Positions 8,842 to 17,104 of a stretch of DNA of 64,000 bases are shown here, one piece after another. The notes beneath the pieces were generated by a model, which was not told the origin of the DNA, ran no database searches, and saw only the letters and a program-made list of their open reading frames with translations. Positions within the stretch are counted from its first letter, which is position 1. Each line of letters opens with the position of its first letter. The stretch spans positions 109,970 through 173,969 of the forward strand of contig NZ_JBEPNO010000012.1 in NCBI RefSeq assembly GCF_040546275.1, read 5' to 3'. The stretch comes from Nakamurella sp040546275 (GTDB taxonomy: Bacteria > Actinomycetota > Actinomycetes > Mycobacteriales > Nakamurellaceae). Position numbers and translations under genes: made by a program.

Positions 8842-9335
8842 CGCCTCCGGTAGACAGCACCGGAGGCCGTTCGTCGGACGGCTCACAGGTGCCCGTCAGG
8901 GGTGTACGTCTGGGTGTCGACGTCGGTAGCGTCAGGGTGGGCGTCGCGAAGAGCGATCCCCACGGCATTCTGGCCACCCCGGTGGTGACCCTGGCTCGGG
9001 ACGAGTCGGGCCAGACGGATCTGGACGCTCTCCGCGACCTCGTCCTCGAGTACGACGTGGTGGAGGTGGTCGTGGGCCTGCCGAGAACGTTGCGTGGTGC
9101 GGTGGGGACTGCTGCCACCGCCGCCCGCAGCTACGGACAACAGTTGGCCGCGAGGGTGGAGCCGGTGCCGGTCGTCTACGTCGACGAACGGTTGACGAGC
9201 GTCACTGCCAACCGTGTCCTGGCGGAACGAGGCATCAGGGAGAAGGCCCGACGGTCGGTCGTGGACCAGGCCGCCGCCGTGATGATTCTGCAGATGCGCC
9301 TCGACGCTCTGTCATCCGCCCGGGGTGTCCGATGA
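8838..9335 (+). CDS. ruvX: Putative pre-16S rRNA nuclease / Holliday junction resolvase-like YqgF
   Basis: A 165-residue RNase H-fold protein of the YqgF/RuvX family. In other bacteria this family finishes the 16S rRNA 5' end and is proposed to resolve Holliday junctions. Visible motifs are GVDVGSVRVGVAKSD (first catalytic Asp, about residues 26-40), VVVGLPRTLRG, YVDERLTSVTANRVL (catalytic Glu) and SVVDQAAAVMIL (last Asp). The GTG start sits inside the alaS stop (GTGA). The first 20 residues are poorly conserved, so a later start is possible. Position between alaS and mltG is standard in actinobacteria. Confidence 0.92.
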   Translation: MTPPVDSTGGRSSDGSQVPVRGVRLGVDVGSVRVGVAKSDPHGILATPVVTLARDESGQTDLDALRDLVLEYDVVEVVVGLPRTLRGAVGTAATAARSYGQQLAARVEPVPVVYVDERLTSVTANRVLAERGIREKARRSVVDQAAAVMILQMRLDALSSARGVR

Positions 9336-9343
9336 GCGCCGGG

Positions 9344-9413
9344 GAGCGACGAGTGCGTAGTGAGCATCGCAGCGAGGGACGAGCGAGGAGCGGAACGCAG
9401 CGAGTGATGAGCA
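9344..9413. repeat. Purine-rich GAGCGA/GCAGCGAG repeat between ruvX and mltG
   Basis: Between ruvX and mltG the sequence consists of irregular copies of GAGCGA-, GCAGCGAG- and GTGATGAGCA-type units. It is too irregular for a simple tandem array. Non-coding; may influence the leader of mltG. Confidence 0.4.
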
Positions 9414-9435
9414 CTTGCGCGAAGAGGCAGAAGCA

Positions 9436-10755
9436 ATGAGCGACCAGCTGGGAATCTTCGACCGCGGCCGCGACGACGAGACCGGTGAGCTGAACCTCAA
9501 CGAACTGCGGGCCGCGCTCACCCAGACCGCGTCGGCCGCGCCGCCCCCGCCTGCGAAGCGCACGCAGGCGCGACGTGAACAACGCGCGATCCGCAAGGCG
9601 GCAGCCAAGCGCCGCAAGCGCCGGATCCGGCACACCGTCATCGCGGTCCTGGTCCTCGGGATCATCGCCGGCGGCGTCTTCGTCGGCTTCAAGGTGTGGC
9701 GCAAGGACTCGACAGCGATCCCGAACTTCACCGGCGACGGCACCAGCGAGACGATCGTCCGGGTGGGCAGCGGCGACTCCCTGACCGACATTGCCGACAC
9801 GCTCGCCGCGGACGACGTGGTGGCCTCGGCCCAGTCGTTCCTCGATGCTTCGGCCGAGAACGCCGATGTGCGCAAGATCAAGACCGGGTACTACAAGGTG
9901 CGACTGCAGGCTTCGGCGGCGGCGGCGGTCGATGCGATCACCGACCCGAGAGCGCGGGTCGGGCAATTGCGGTTGATCCCGGGACGACAGCTCGCCGATG
10001 TGACGACCAAGACGGGCGGCGGCGGGGCGGTGACGCCCGGGTTCATCACCGAGATCACCAAGGCGGCGTGCGTGCCGCTGAACGGCGTCAACAACTGCTT
10101 CACCGCCGACCGGCTCTGGCAGGTGGAGGAGACGGCCGATCCGGCCACGCTGGGTGTGGTGTCATGGGCGGTTCCGTCCGTGCTGAAGGCGCCGGATCCC
10201 AAGAAGCGGCTGGAAGGCATGTTGGTGCCGGGCGACTACGACGTCCCGCCGGGGTCCACTCCGGCCCAGGCCCTGCAGTCCGTGATCCGCCAGTCCACCG
10301 CCAACTGGAATTCGATGGACATCGTGGCCGCTGCGAAGGCGATCAGGAAGTCGCCGTACGAGGTGGCGGTGGTGGCCTCGCTCGTCCAGCGCGAGGCCGG
10401 AATCGCGGACATGCCAAAAGTCGCCAGGGTGGCCTACAACCGGCTGGCCCGGAACATGAAGCTCGAATTCGACTCGACGGTGAACTACTCCCTCGACCGG
10501 GCGCAGATCTCCACCACCGCAACGGAACGGGCGAACACGTCGCCCTACAACACCTATGCGACTGAAGGTCTGCCGCCGACGCCGATCAGTTCGCCCGGTC
10601 CGAATGCGATCGATGCCGCCCTGAATCCGGCCGACGGCAACTGGTTGTTCTTCGTGAAGATCGACCTCGACGGCAACTCCTGCTTCTCCGAAACCCTGGC
10701 TGCCCACAACATCTGCGTGGCCCAGGCGCGCAAGAACGGCGTGTTCGGCCGATGA
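9436..10755 (+). CDS. mltG: Endolytic transglycosylase MltG (YceG-like)
   Basis: MltG cleaves nascent peptidoglycan strands at the membrane. The 439-residue protein has a charged cytoplasmic N-terminus, one membrane helix at about residues 60-82 (HTVIAVLVLGIIAGGVFVG) and an extracytoplasmic YceG domain. Catalytic-region motifs are ASLVQREAG (catalytic Glu), LEFDSTVNYSL and SPYNTY...GLPPTPISSPG. The ATG at 9436 is the first codon after a GAAGAGGCAGAAG leader that can serve as ribosome binding site. The stop overlaps aroE by four bases (ATGA). Confidence 0.95.
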   Translation: MSDQLGIFDRGRDDETGELNLNELRAALTQTASAAPPPPAKRTQARREQRAIRKAAAKRRKRRIRHTVIAVLVLGIIAGGVFVGFKVWRKDSTAIPNFTGDGTSETIVRVGSGDSLTDIADTLAADDVVASAQSFLDASAENADVRKIKTGYYKVRLQASAAAAVDAITDPRARVGQLRLIPGRQLADVTTKTGGGGAVTPGFITEITKAACVPLNGVNNCFTADRLWQVEETADPATLGVVSWAVPSVLKAPDPKKRLEGMLVPGDYDVPPGSTPAQALQSVIRQSTANWNSMDIVAAAKAIRKSPYEVAVVASLVQREAGIADMPKVARVAYNRLARNMKLEFDSTVNYSLDRAQISTTATERANTSPYNTYATEGLPPTPISSPGPNAIDAALNPADGNWLFFVKIDLDGNSCFSETLAAHNICVAQARKNGVFGR

Positions 10756-11624
10756 CGGCGGGGTCGCCACCCCCGGCGGGGTCGCCGCCGCACCGGGCCG
10801 CGGTGCTCGGTTCCCCGGTATCCCACTCCCTGTCGCCGGCCCTGCACACGGCCGGGTTCGCCGCGGCCGGACTCAGGGGATGGACCTACGAGCGGATCGA
10901 GTGCGACGGGGAACACCTGCCCGAACTGGTCCGCGCCAGTGGCCCGGAGTGGGCCGGGTACTCGGTGACGATGCCGGGCAAGGGGGCCGCAGCCGCCCTG
11001 GCGGATGTGGCGAGCGACCGGGTGGCCGTGCTCGGCGTGGCCAACACCCTGTTTCGCGGGCCGAGCGGCTGGCACGCCGAGAACACCGACGTCGACGGCG
11101 TTCTCGGTGCGCTGCGGTCCGCTGGAGTGATCCCGCACCGGGTCCTGGTGCTGGGCGGCGGCGGCACGGCCCGGTCCGTGGTGGCCGCGCTGGCCGAACT
11201 CGGTGTTGACTCGCTGGTGCTGGCCGGACGTCAGCCGTCCAGCACCGCTGACTGCGTCGAACTGGCGGGCAGGCTGGGCCTTGCGGCTCGTACCTCCGAC
11301 CTGAGCACCGACCAGATCGCCTCGTGCAGCGCAGAGGTCGACCTGGTCGTCTCCACCCTCCCGGTCGGGGCCGCCGACCACCTGGCCGGAACTCTCGCGG
11401 GTGTACCCACCCTGCTGGATGTCCTCTACCATCCGTGGCCCACCCCGCTGGCCGCGGCCGGCCATGCAGGGCGGGTCACCGTCACCGGGCTGGACATGTT
11501 GCTGCACCAGGCATTTCGGCAGTTCGAGTTGTTCACCGGGCAACCAGCGCCGATGGCGGCGATGCGGTCCGGATTGCTGCGCGCCACCGGTGCCCGGATC
11601 CCGTTGGCGCTCGGGACCGGATGA
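10752..11624 (+). CDS. aroE: Shikimate dehydrogenase (NADP+)
   Basis: Reduces 3-dehydroshikimate to shikimate in aromatic amino acid synthesis; 290 residues. Substrate-binding motifs are SPVSHSLSPALH, the lysine in TMPGKGAA and ENTDVDGVLGAL. The Rossmann half has VLGGGGTARSVVAAL, and the C-terminus shows HQAFRQFELFTGQ. The lysine context is PGK rather than the commoner PLK. Overlaps mltG by ATGA, and its own stop overlaps the next ATG by four bases, so mltG, aroE and the membrane protein form one coupled unit. Confidence 0.95.
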   Translation: MTAGSPPPAGSPPHRAAVLGSPVSHSLSPALHTAGFAAAGLRGWTYERIECDGEHLPELVRASGPEWAGYSVTMPGKGAAAALADVASDRVAVLGVANTLFRGPSGWHAENTDVDGVLGALRSAGVIPHRVLVLGGGGTARSVVAALAELGVDSLVLAGRQPSSTADCVELAGRLGLAARTSDLSTDQIASCSAEVDLVVSTLPVGAADHLAGTLAGVPTLLDVLYHPWPTPLAAAGHAGRVTVTGLDMLLHQAFRQFELFTGQPAPMAAMRSGLLRATGARIPLALGTG

Positions 11625-12196
11625 GTGGTCAGCGAGGTGTTCAGAAGACGGCATCGACCACCGATCGCCGCCGGACCACGCGGTTGGTGGTCGCCCTCTG
11701 CGTCGTGCTGGCCTCGGCCGGCTGCATCGGCGCCTCGACGCTGGTCTGGTTCACCGTGCCGGGCGGGGCGTCCATCTCCGGGTGGGGGCACATCTCCGGT
11801 GGCCAGGCGGACGGCAACGGCCAGAACATCAACGACGTGCTCGCCGGGCTGACCACTTCCACCTACCGTCCGGGGGTGCTCGCCGTCGTCATCGGGGTGC
11901 TGGCCCTGCTGGCCGGCCTCGGCATCGCGCTGGTGGCCAGAGGCGAGAAGCCGCACCGGATCCCGGCCGCCCTGCTCGCGCTGTGCGGTGCGGGCGGACT
12001 GACCTGGGGACTGCTGCGGGCACTGTCGCCCGGCGACCTGGCCGGCCTCTATCCCGATGCCTGCAATGGCAGTGGTCTCGGCCCCTGGCTGACGGCGGCG
12101 TCCTCGGTGGTGCTGCTCGCGGCTGCCGTCGTCGTGTTTCTCGGGCTGCTCGACCCGCCGCCCCCGGTAGCCCGGCGCGGGATCCAACCGGGCTGA
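11621..12196 (+). CDS. Four-helix membrane protein of unknown function
   Basis: A 191-residue protein with four predicted helices at about residues 19-42, 82-104, 112-133 and 150-171. It has an extracytoplasmic loop rich in Gly/Ser between helices 1 and 2. The layout resembles the small tryptophan-operon-associated membrane proteins of actinobacteria, but I cannot assign it to that family with confidence. The ATG at 11621 overlaps the aroE stop (ATGA), which decides the start. Confidence 0.7.
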   Translation: MSGQRGVQKTASTTDRRRTTRLVVALCVVLASAGCIGASTLVWFTVPGGASISGWGHISGGQADGNGQNINDVLAGLTTSTYRPGVLAVVIGVLALLAGLGIALVARGEKPHRIPAALLALCGAGGLTWGLLRALSPGDLAGLYPDACNGSGLGPWLTAASSVVLLAAAVVVFLGLLDPPPPVARRGIQPG

Positions 12197-12273
12197 CCCC
12201 GGGAGCTGCTCTCCAGCGCGTCGGTTGTGGACAACGTCGCCGCGCTGAGGTGCTGTCGTGGGAGGGTGGCGAG

Positions 12274-12924
12274 GTGCGGGGGCTGGAAGTGCTGGCGATC
12301 GCCGGGTCGGTGCTCGTGGGCGCCGCTGCCGGCGGTGCCGTCCGTCTGCTGCTGGCACGGCTCCGGCGCGGGGTGGTGCTGCGTCCCGGACCGAGCGAGG
12401 CCGGACTGGCTCTGTTGAACGGTCTCGGGACCTGGTTGTGCTGGGGCCGGCCGACCGTCGGGTTGACCTTGTTGGCCGGTCTCCTGCTGGTCACCCTCAG
12501 CGGGGTCGACCTCGTGCACCACCGGCTCCCGGATGCGATCACCCTGGGCGCGCTGCCCACGGCTGCGGTCGCCGTTGTCCTGACGGCCGTCCTCGTCCCT
12601 GGGTCCGGATCGCTGCCCTCCGCAGCGATCTCGGCTGCCGCACTGTGGGCAGTCTTCGCCGGGATGTCCCGGATCTCGCGGTCCTGGATGGGCCGGGGCG
12701 ATGTGAAGCTCATTCCCACCCTCGGTCTGCTGATGGGCTACTTGTCGCCCGTCGCAGTACTCCTCGGTCTGCTGATCGCGTTCGTATCGGGATCGCTCAT
12801 CGCCCTGGTCGGGCTGGCCATCCGTCGGTTGCACTGGAACTCGGCAATCCCGCTCGGGCCGTCCCTGCTCCTCGGCTGCTGGGTGGTGCTGCTCTTCCCC
12901 GGTGCGTTCGTCGGGCGGCTGTGA
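12274..12924 (+). CDS. Prepilin peptidase (type IV leader peptidase, A24 family)
   Basis: A 216-residue membrane aspartic protease that cleaves type IV pilin-like leader peptides. The two catalytic Asp motifs are GVDLVHHRLPD (about residue 77) and GRGDVKLIPTLG (about residue 142), each at the end of a membrane helix. The N-terminal methyltransferase domain of the long forms is absent, as usual for this actinobacterial type next to aroE. The GTG at 12274 follows GGGAGGG. An in-frame GTG at 12250 would add eight residues. No pilin gene is in the window, so the substrate is unknown. Confidence 0.9.
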   Translation: MRGLEVLAIAGSVLVGAAAGGAVRLLLARLRRGVVLRPGPSEAGLALLNGLGTWLCWGRPTVGLTLLAGLLLVTLSGVDLVHHRLPDAITLGALPTAAVAVVLTAVLVPGSGSLPSAAISAAALWAVFAGMSRISRSWMGRGDVKLIPTLGLLMGYLSPVAVLLGLLIAFVSGSLIALVGLAIRRLHWNSAIPLGPSLLLGCWVVLLFPGAFVGRL

Positions 12925-12934
12925 GCGGGCGGAC

Positions 12935-12976
12935 GTGATCAGGAGGGTGTGATCAGGTGGATGTGATCGGATGTGC
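12935..12976. repeat. 14-bp tandem repeat at the 3' end of the phosphoesterase gene
   Basis: Three 14-bp units beginning GTGATC lie at 12935-12948, 12949-12962 and 12963-12976. They cover the gap between convergent genes and the last codons of the minus-strand phosphoesterase, whose stop is at 12953. Confidence 0.65.
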
Positions 12977-13870
12977 GCCGACGACGGCCGCGCAGTCGGC
13001 CGGATCGAGGTGGAAGATCTCCGGCGCATCGTCGACCGGGATCACCGACACGCTGAGCTCCCCGTCGGGATACAGCCGCACCAGATTGAAACCTGAGGAT
13101 CCATAGGTCCTCTCGTGACCCGGCGGAGCGAGCGGATCGGTGCGGATGGCCGTCGACGCTGCCACGGCGACCGGGATCCCACCGAGCAGGCCGGACCCGG
13201 CGAGGTGGTGGTGCCCGGCCAGGATGATCCTGACGTCGGAGCCGCGGACCACCGCTGCGAGGGCGGCCCGTGACGGGCGATCGAGGGCGAAGTAGGTCAG
13301 CAACGGTGACGGTGGAGGGAGCGGAGCGTGGTGCAGGACGAGGACCGTTCCGCCCGGATGGGGCGTTCGGAGCTCGGTGGCCAACTCCTCGAGGTGACCG
13401 GGTTCGAGCACGCCGTGGCCGGCCAGTACCACGGTGGAATCGAGTACCACCACGCGGACCTGGGGTAGCGAGTGGACCTGGAGGATCGGGCCGGGATGGT
13501 CGGTCCGCCCGAGCAACTCGGTGTGGAATACCGCGCGGACGTCGTGGTTTCCGGTCGCGTACACAACCACCGGGGCCAGCGGCTCGACGGTCGCCCGCAG
13601 CCGGCGGTAGGCGTCTGGATCGCCGGAGTCGGTCAGATCACCGGAGACCACGACGACATCGGGTCGCCGACCGTCGCCGGCTGCCCTGACCACTGCCGCT
13701 GCCACCCGGTCGAGGGCGGCGGCCGGGTCGATCACCGCGTTGTAGAGCACGCCAGTGGTCGTCAGGTGGGTGTCGGAGAGGTGGGCGATGACGAGGTCCG
13801 GAACCTCCGCCGGCAGACCGTCGGGCGTTGGCAGTCCGGCCGGATCGAAAGGTGGGCCGAATGCCGTCAT
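12953..13870 (-). CDS. Metallophosphoesterase (CpdA/Icc-like)
   Basis: A 305-residue calcineurin-like phosphoesterase. The dimetal ligands are seen in order: HLSDTHL (about residue 30), SGDLTDSG (about 76), GNHDVR (about 109), LHHAPLPP (about 180) and AGHHHLAG (about 220). The family hydrolyses cyclic nucleotides or other phosphodiesters; the substrate here is not known. No signal peptide is evident. The ATG at 13870 overlaps the stop of the upstream HAD gene by four bases, so both are one operon. Its 3' end carries a tandem duplication. Confidence 0.9.
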   Translation of the reverse strand: MTAFGPPFDPAGLPTPDGLPAEVPDLVIAHLSDTHLTTTGVLYNAVIDPAAALDRVAAAVVRAAGDGRRPDVVVVSGDLTDSGDPDAYRRLRATVEPLAPVVVYATGNHDVRAVFHTELLGRTDHPGPILQVHSLPQVRVVVLDSTVVLAGHGVLEPGHLEELATELRTPHPGGTVLVLHHAPLPPPSPLLTYFALDRPSRAALAAVVRGSDVRIILAGHHHLAGSGLLGGIPVAVAASTAIRTDPLAPPGHERTYGSSGFNLVRLYPDGELSVSVIPVDDAPEIFHLDPADCAAVVGAHPITST

Positions 13871-14655
13871 CGAATCTCCCTGCTGATCGGTGCTGAACGG
13901 CTCGTCGGTGCTGAAGGGCGGTCGCGCAGCGGAACCGAGTCGGATGCAAGCGCTCCGTGCTGCCTCGCCCAGTCGGTGATGCCCGGAAGCAGACCGGCCA
14001 GCGTCCGCGCTCGTACATCCGGTTCACCCACCCCGCGGTCGAACCGGTCGACCATCGCGGTCCGGGCTCCGGCCAGCTGGGCCGCCGCCAGGTCGTGGAG
14101 CCAGCGGTCACCGACGGCCATCAACCGGGTGGGGTCCGAACTCGCGCCGATGCGGTCCAGCGCGGCCGCGACGATCCGCGGCAAGGTGTCGGGTTTGCCG
14201 GCGTCGGTGACGACCTCGTCGACGAGTTCGGCCAACCCGATCGCATCGATCACCTCGCGGACACCGATGCGATCGGCGTTGGTCACCACCACGACGTGCA
14301 CCCCGGTCAGTGCACCGAGCAGTGCGGCGAGGCCTTCCGGCGCGTCCAGGGCGAATGCGGAGGCGGCCAGGTCGACGCGGGAACGCCGATACGCCTCGTC
14401 CACCTGGTCTGTGCTCAGACCGGCTGCCGCAGCGAGGATCTCGACGGCCTGGCAGCCGTCCTCGGCCGTGCTCAGATCGACCGCCACGGTGCCGATCGCC
14501 TTGCCCTCCAGGAAATAGCGGATCCCGTCGATCAAGGCGGTGGCCCCAGCATCGTCGAGGTGGGCCGCGCAGTGCCGGGCATACGACAGCACCGGCAGAT
14601 CACCCTCGTACAGGGTGCCGTCGAAGTCGATTAGCAGGGCGAGTGGGTCCGGCAC
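13867..14655 (-). CDS. HAD-family phosphatase
   Basis: A 262-residue haloacid dehalogenase-superfamily hydrolase. Motif I is LIDFDGTLYEGDL near the N-terminus, motif II VVVTNAD, and motif IV VGDRWLHDLAAAQLAGA. The layout resembles phosphoglycolate phosphatase/pyrophosphatase-like enzymes with an alpha-helical cap; the substrate is unknown. The start is the GTG at 14655, ten codons before motif I. Upstream in frame there is no good start, because the candidate valine is encoded by GTC. It overlaps the phosphoesterase start by ATGA. Confidence 0.85.
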   Translation of the reverse strand: MPDPLALLIDFDGTLYEGDLPVLSYARHCAAHLDDAGATALIDGIRYFLEGKAIGTVAVDLSTAEDGCQAVEILAAAAGLSTDQVDEAYRRSRVDLAASAFALDAPEGLAALLGALTGVHVVVVTNADRIGVREVIDAIGLAELVDEVVTDAGKPDTLPRIVAAALDRIGASSDPTRLMAVGDRWLHDLAAAQLAGARTAMVDRFDRGVGEPDVRARTLAGLLPGITDWARQHGALASDSVPLRDRPSAPTSRSAPISREIR

Positions 14656-14753
14656 AGGTCGAATCGTAGGGCCGATGCTGACTGCGGAGACACCGAAGCC
14701 CTCCTCGCCGACCGGATTTGGTGGGCGGGGAGGGCTCTGGTGGAACAGGTGGG

Positions 14754-15026
14754 TCAGACGCGGGACTTGCTGCCGAACCGGGTCCAGAGGAACAGCACGA
14801 TGATCGCGCCGATGATGGAACCGACGATCCCGGAGAGCTGGAAGAACCCGTTCTGGCCGTCTTTGTGGAAGAGCAGGTAGCCGAGGAAGCCGCCGACGAA
14901 CGATCCGATGATGCCCAGCACGATGGTGGCCGGGATCGAGAGGTTCTGCTTGCCGGGGACGACGAGTCGTGCGATGGCGCCGGCGATCAGGCCGATGACG
15001 ATCAGACTGATGATGAGGCCGAGCAT
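14754..15026 (-). CDS. GlsB/YeaQ/YmgE family stress-response membrane protein
   Basis: A 90-residue protein with three hydrophobic segments and the family pattern GLIAGAIARLVVPG ... TIVLGIIGSFVGGFLG ... GSIIGAIIVLFLW. This is the transglycosylase-associated (YeaQ/YmgE) family of small inner-membrane proteins, linked to stress in other species. Length and start (ATG 15026) fit the family. A hairpin repeat lies about 40 bases upstream (15067-15089) and the IS element begins 150 bases upstream. Confidence 0.9.
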   Translation of the reverse strand: MLGLIISLIVIGLIAGAIARLVVPGKQNLSIPATIVLGIIGSFVGGFLGYLLFHKDGQNGFFQLSGIVGSIIGAIIVLFLWTRFGSKSRV

Positions 15027-15066
15027 GTTTTCTCCCTAGGGGTGCGCGCGGAGTCTTTCTCCGAGC

Positions 15067-15089
15067 CCTAGCGGGAGTTTCCCGGATAG
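15067..15089. repeat. Hairpin repeat, left copy of an inverted pair flanking the IS
   Basis: The 23-bp segment begins CCTAGCGGGAG and ends TTTCCCGGATAG, with a short self-complementary core (CGGGA-GTT-TCCCG). It matches the reverse complement of 17027-17049 at 21 of 23 positions. The two copies face each other across the IS element. Confidence 0.65.
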
Positions 15090-15176
15090 GGAGATTCTGA
15101 TCGGCTGATCGCAGCGACCCGGGGTGTCTGATCTGGGACGACACGGCGTGTCGACCACGATTGTGGAGCCGATTAG

Positions 15177-16973
15177 TGTATGACCTAAAGCATGGCCAGT
15201 TTGTACAAGAAGATCATCAACGGCAGCCCGTACTACTACCTGCGGGAAATGGCCCGGGTCGACGGCACACCGAAGATGGTGTCGGAGCGTTACCTGGGAT
15301 CGGCAGCGGACATCGTCGCCGCGATCGACGCGGTGGACGCGGCGATGCTTCCGCAGCGGATCGGACATCTGAAGTTCGGTGACCTCGCCGCGGTGTGGAC
15401 GCTGCTGACCGACCTGGACGTGATCGGTGTGATCGACGAGGTGGTCGGCGGGCGGCGCAGCGACGCGGGCGCCTCCGTCGGGCAATACCTGGCGCTGGCC
15501 GCGTTGGGCCGACTGGTGGCGCCGGGCTCGAAACGTGCTTTCGCGACCTGGTGGGCCACCACCGCCGCCGACCGGTTCACCAAAATCAGCACCAAGGTGT
15601 TGGACCACCGGAAGTTCTGGGACGCCATGCACCAAGTCGATGCCGCTGCCCTGCAGGACATCTCGACCCGGCTGGCGAGCAAGATGATCGGCAAGTTCGA
15701 CCTGGACGTCTCCAGCGTCGCCCTGGACATGACGAATTTCGCCACCTACATCGACACCACCAACGACAAAGCGCCGATCGCGCAACGCGGCAAGGCGAAA
15801 CAGAAACGCACCGACCTCCGCCTCGTCGGACTCGGGATGGTCGTCACCCGCACCGGCGGCGTGCCCCTGGTCTGGCACGCCTACCCCGGGAACCGGCCCG
15901 ACGTCACCCAATTCCCCGCCCTGATCGACCACCTCGCCGGCGACTACACCCAGCTGGCCGACACCGCCGACCGCACTGCCGGCGCCGACGGTTCGGGTGG
16001 TGTTGTGGGTGTGGGCGGCGGTAGCGGCGGCGGGAACCTCGGATCGATGACGGTGGTGTTCGACGCCGGGCAGAACTCAGAAGCCAACTTCGAACACCTC
16101 ACCGCGTCGGGATTGCACTACGTCGGGTCCGTCCCGCCCTCGGACTGCCCCGATTTGTTGGCGCTGCCGGCAACGGACCGCGCAGCCGTCGACGCCGACC
16201 GGTACCCCGGCGTCACCGCGATCGACACCCACCGGAAGGTATACGGCCAGGACCGCCGGGCGGTGCTGATCCATTCCCAGTCGCTGCACGAGGATCAGGC
16301 CCGATCGTTCACCGGTACCACCCTGGCCAAAGTCGGACGGTTGTTGGACGAGTTGGCCGCGACGTTGGCCCGCGGGAAAACCCGCCGCACCGTCGAGCAA
16401 CTGGACGCCGAAATCGGGAAGATCACCCACGACCACTGGGTGAAAGCGGTCATCGACTGGGAATTGTCCGGGGACACCCCCGCCGAGCGGCGACTGACCT
16501 GGACCGTGAACGAGCGGAAACGGAAAGCGTTGGAGGAAAGGGTGTTCGGCAAACGGATCCTGATCACCGACCAGCAGGACTGGCCCGTCGTCGACGTTGT
16601 TGCCGCCTACCGATCCCAATCGGAAATCGAATTCGGTTTCCGCCAACTCAAAGACCCCCACGACGTGTCGTTCTCCCCGATGTTCCACTGGACCGACAAC
16701 AACATCGCCGTGCACACCTTCACCTGCGTCCTGGCTCTGCAAATCGCCCACCTGATGCGACTCACAGCCCGCCGCAACGGCCACGACCTATCCGTCAAGG
16801 CCCTCCTGGACACCCTCGGCGGCATCGAGGAATCCGTACTGATCTACCCCTGCACCGGCGGCCGACCCAAAGCCCGCCGCATGCTCACCACCATGACCGG
16901 TGACCAACAAGCCCTCCACGACCTGTTCGACCTCGCCCGCTGGGCACCAAAGGCAGCGACTTAGGTCATACAC
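15177..16973 (+). mobile_element. IS1634-family insertion sequence
   Basis: Bounded by a perfect 13-bp inverted repeat, GTGTATGACCTAA at 15177-15189 and TTAGGTCATACAC at 16961-16973. It encloses one full-length transposase gene. The total of about 1.8 kb fits the family. The transposase stop codon lies inside the right inverted repeat. No convincing target duplication is visible next to the 13-bp ends. The true ends could extend a few bases further, since the flanks keep weak similarity. The element looks intact and potentially active. Confidence 0.88.
15192..16964 (+). CDS. IS1634 family transposase
   Basis: A 590-residue DDE-type transposase. The N-terminus ASLYKKIINGSPYYYLREMARVDG... and VSERYLGSAADI is typical of IS1634-group enzymes. 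Further features are LDMTNFATYID (first catalytic Asp region), VVFDAGQNSE (second Asp region), the Gly-rich insert around residues 275-290 and, near the end, YRSQSEIEFGFRQLKD (catalytic Glu region). The ATG at 15192 lies two bases inside the left inverted repeat boundary. Stop TAG is part of the right inverted repeat. No frameshift is seen. Confidence 0.93.
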   Translation: MASLYKKIINGSPYYYLREMARVDGTPKMVSERYLGSAADIVAAIDAVDAAMLPQRIGHLKFGDLAAVWTLLTDLDVIGVIDEVVGGRRSDAGASVGQYLALAALGRLVAPGSKRAFATWWATTAADRFTKISTKVLDHRKFWDAMHQVDAAALQDISTRLASKMIGKFDLDVSSVALDMTNFATYIDTTNDKAPIAQRGKAKQKRTDLRLVGLGMVVTRTGGVPLVWHAYPGNRPDVTQFPALIDHLAGDYTQLADTADRTAGADGSGGVVGVGGGSGGGNLGSMTVVFDAGQNSEANFEHLTASGLHYVGSVPPSDCPDLLALPATDRAAVDADRYPGVTAIDTHRKVYGQDRRAVLIHSQSLHEDQARSFTGTTLAKVGRLLDELAATLARGKTRRTVEQLDAEIGKITHDHWVKAVIDWELSGDTPAERRLTWTVNERKRKALEERVFGKRILITDQQDWPVVDVVAAYRSQSEIEFGFRQLKDPHDVSFSPMFHWTDNNIAVHTFTCVLALQIAHLMRLTARRNGHDLSVKALLDTLGGIEESVLIYPCTGGRPKARRMLTTMTGDQQALHDLFDLARWAPKAAT

Positions 16974-17026
16974 AAACCCGGCCTCAGAACCATCCCTGAC
17001 CAGCACAAACAGCGCCCACGCTCAAC

Positions 17027-17049
17027 CTAGCCGGGAAAGTCCCGCTAGG
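17027..17049. repeat. Hairpin repeat, right copy of an inverted pair flanking the IS
   Basis: This copy begins CTAGCCGGGAA and ends AGTCCCGCTAGG, and can form a stem CTAGC(C)GGGA/TCCCGCTAG with an AAG loop. It is the inverted partner of 15067-15089 and lies 53 bases beyond the right IS end. Confidence 0.65.
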
Positions 17050-17104
17050 TGCCCAGGAAGTCGCAGGGCCAACCAAGATTGTGCAGACCGATTTTGCGAG
17101 TTCC

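Noticed and set aside
11324..11620. N-terminal extension of the membrane protein after aroE
   Set aside because: The extension is an out-of-frame reading of aroE; the ATG overlapping the aroE stop is the natural start.
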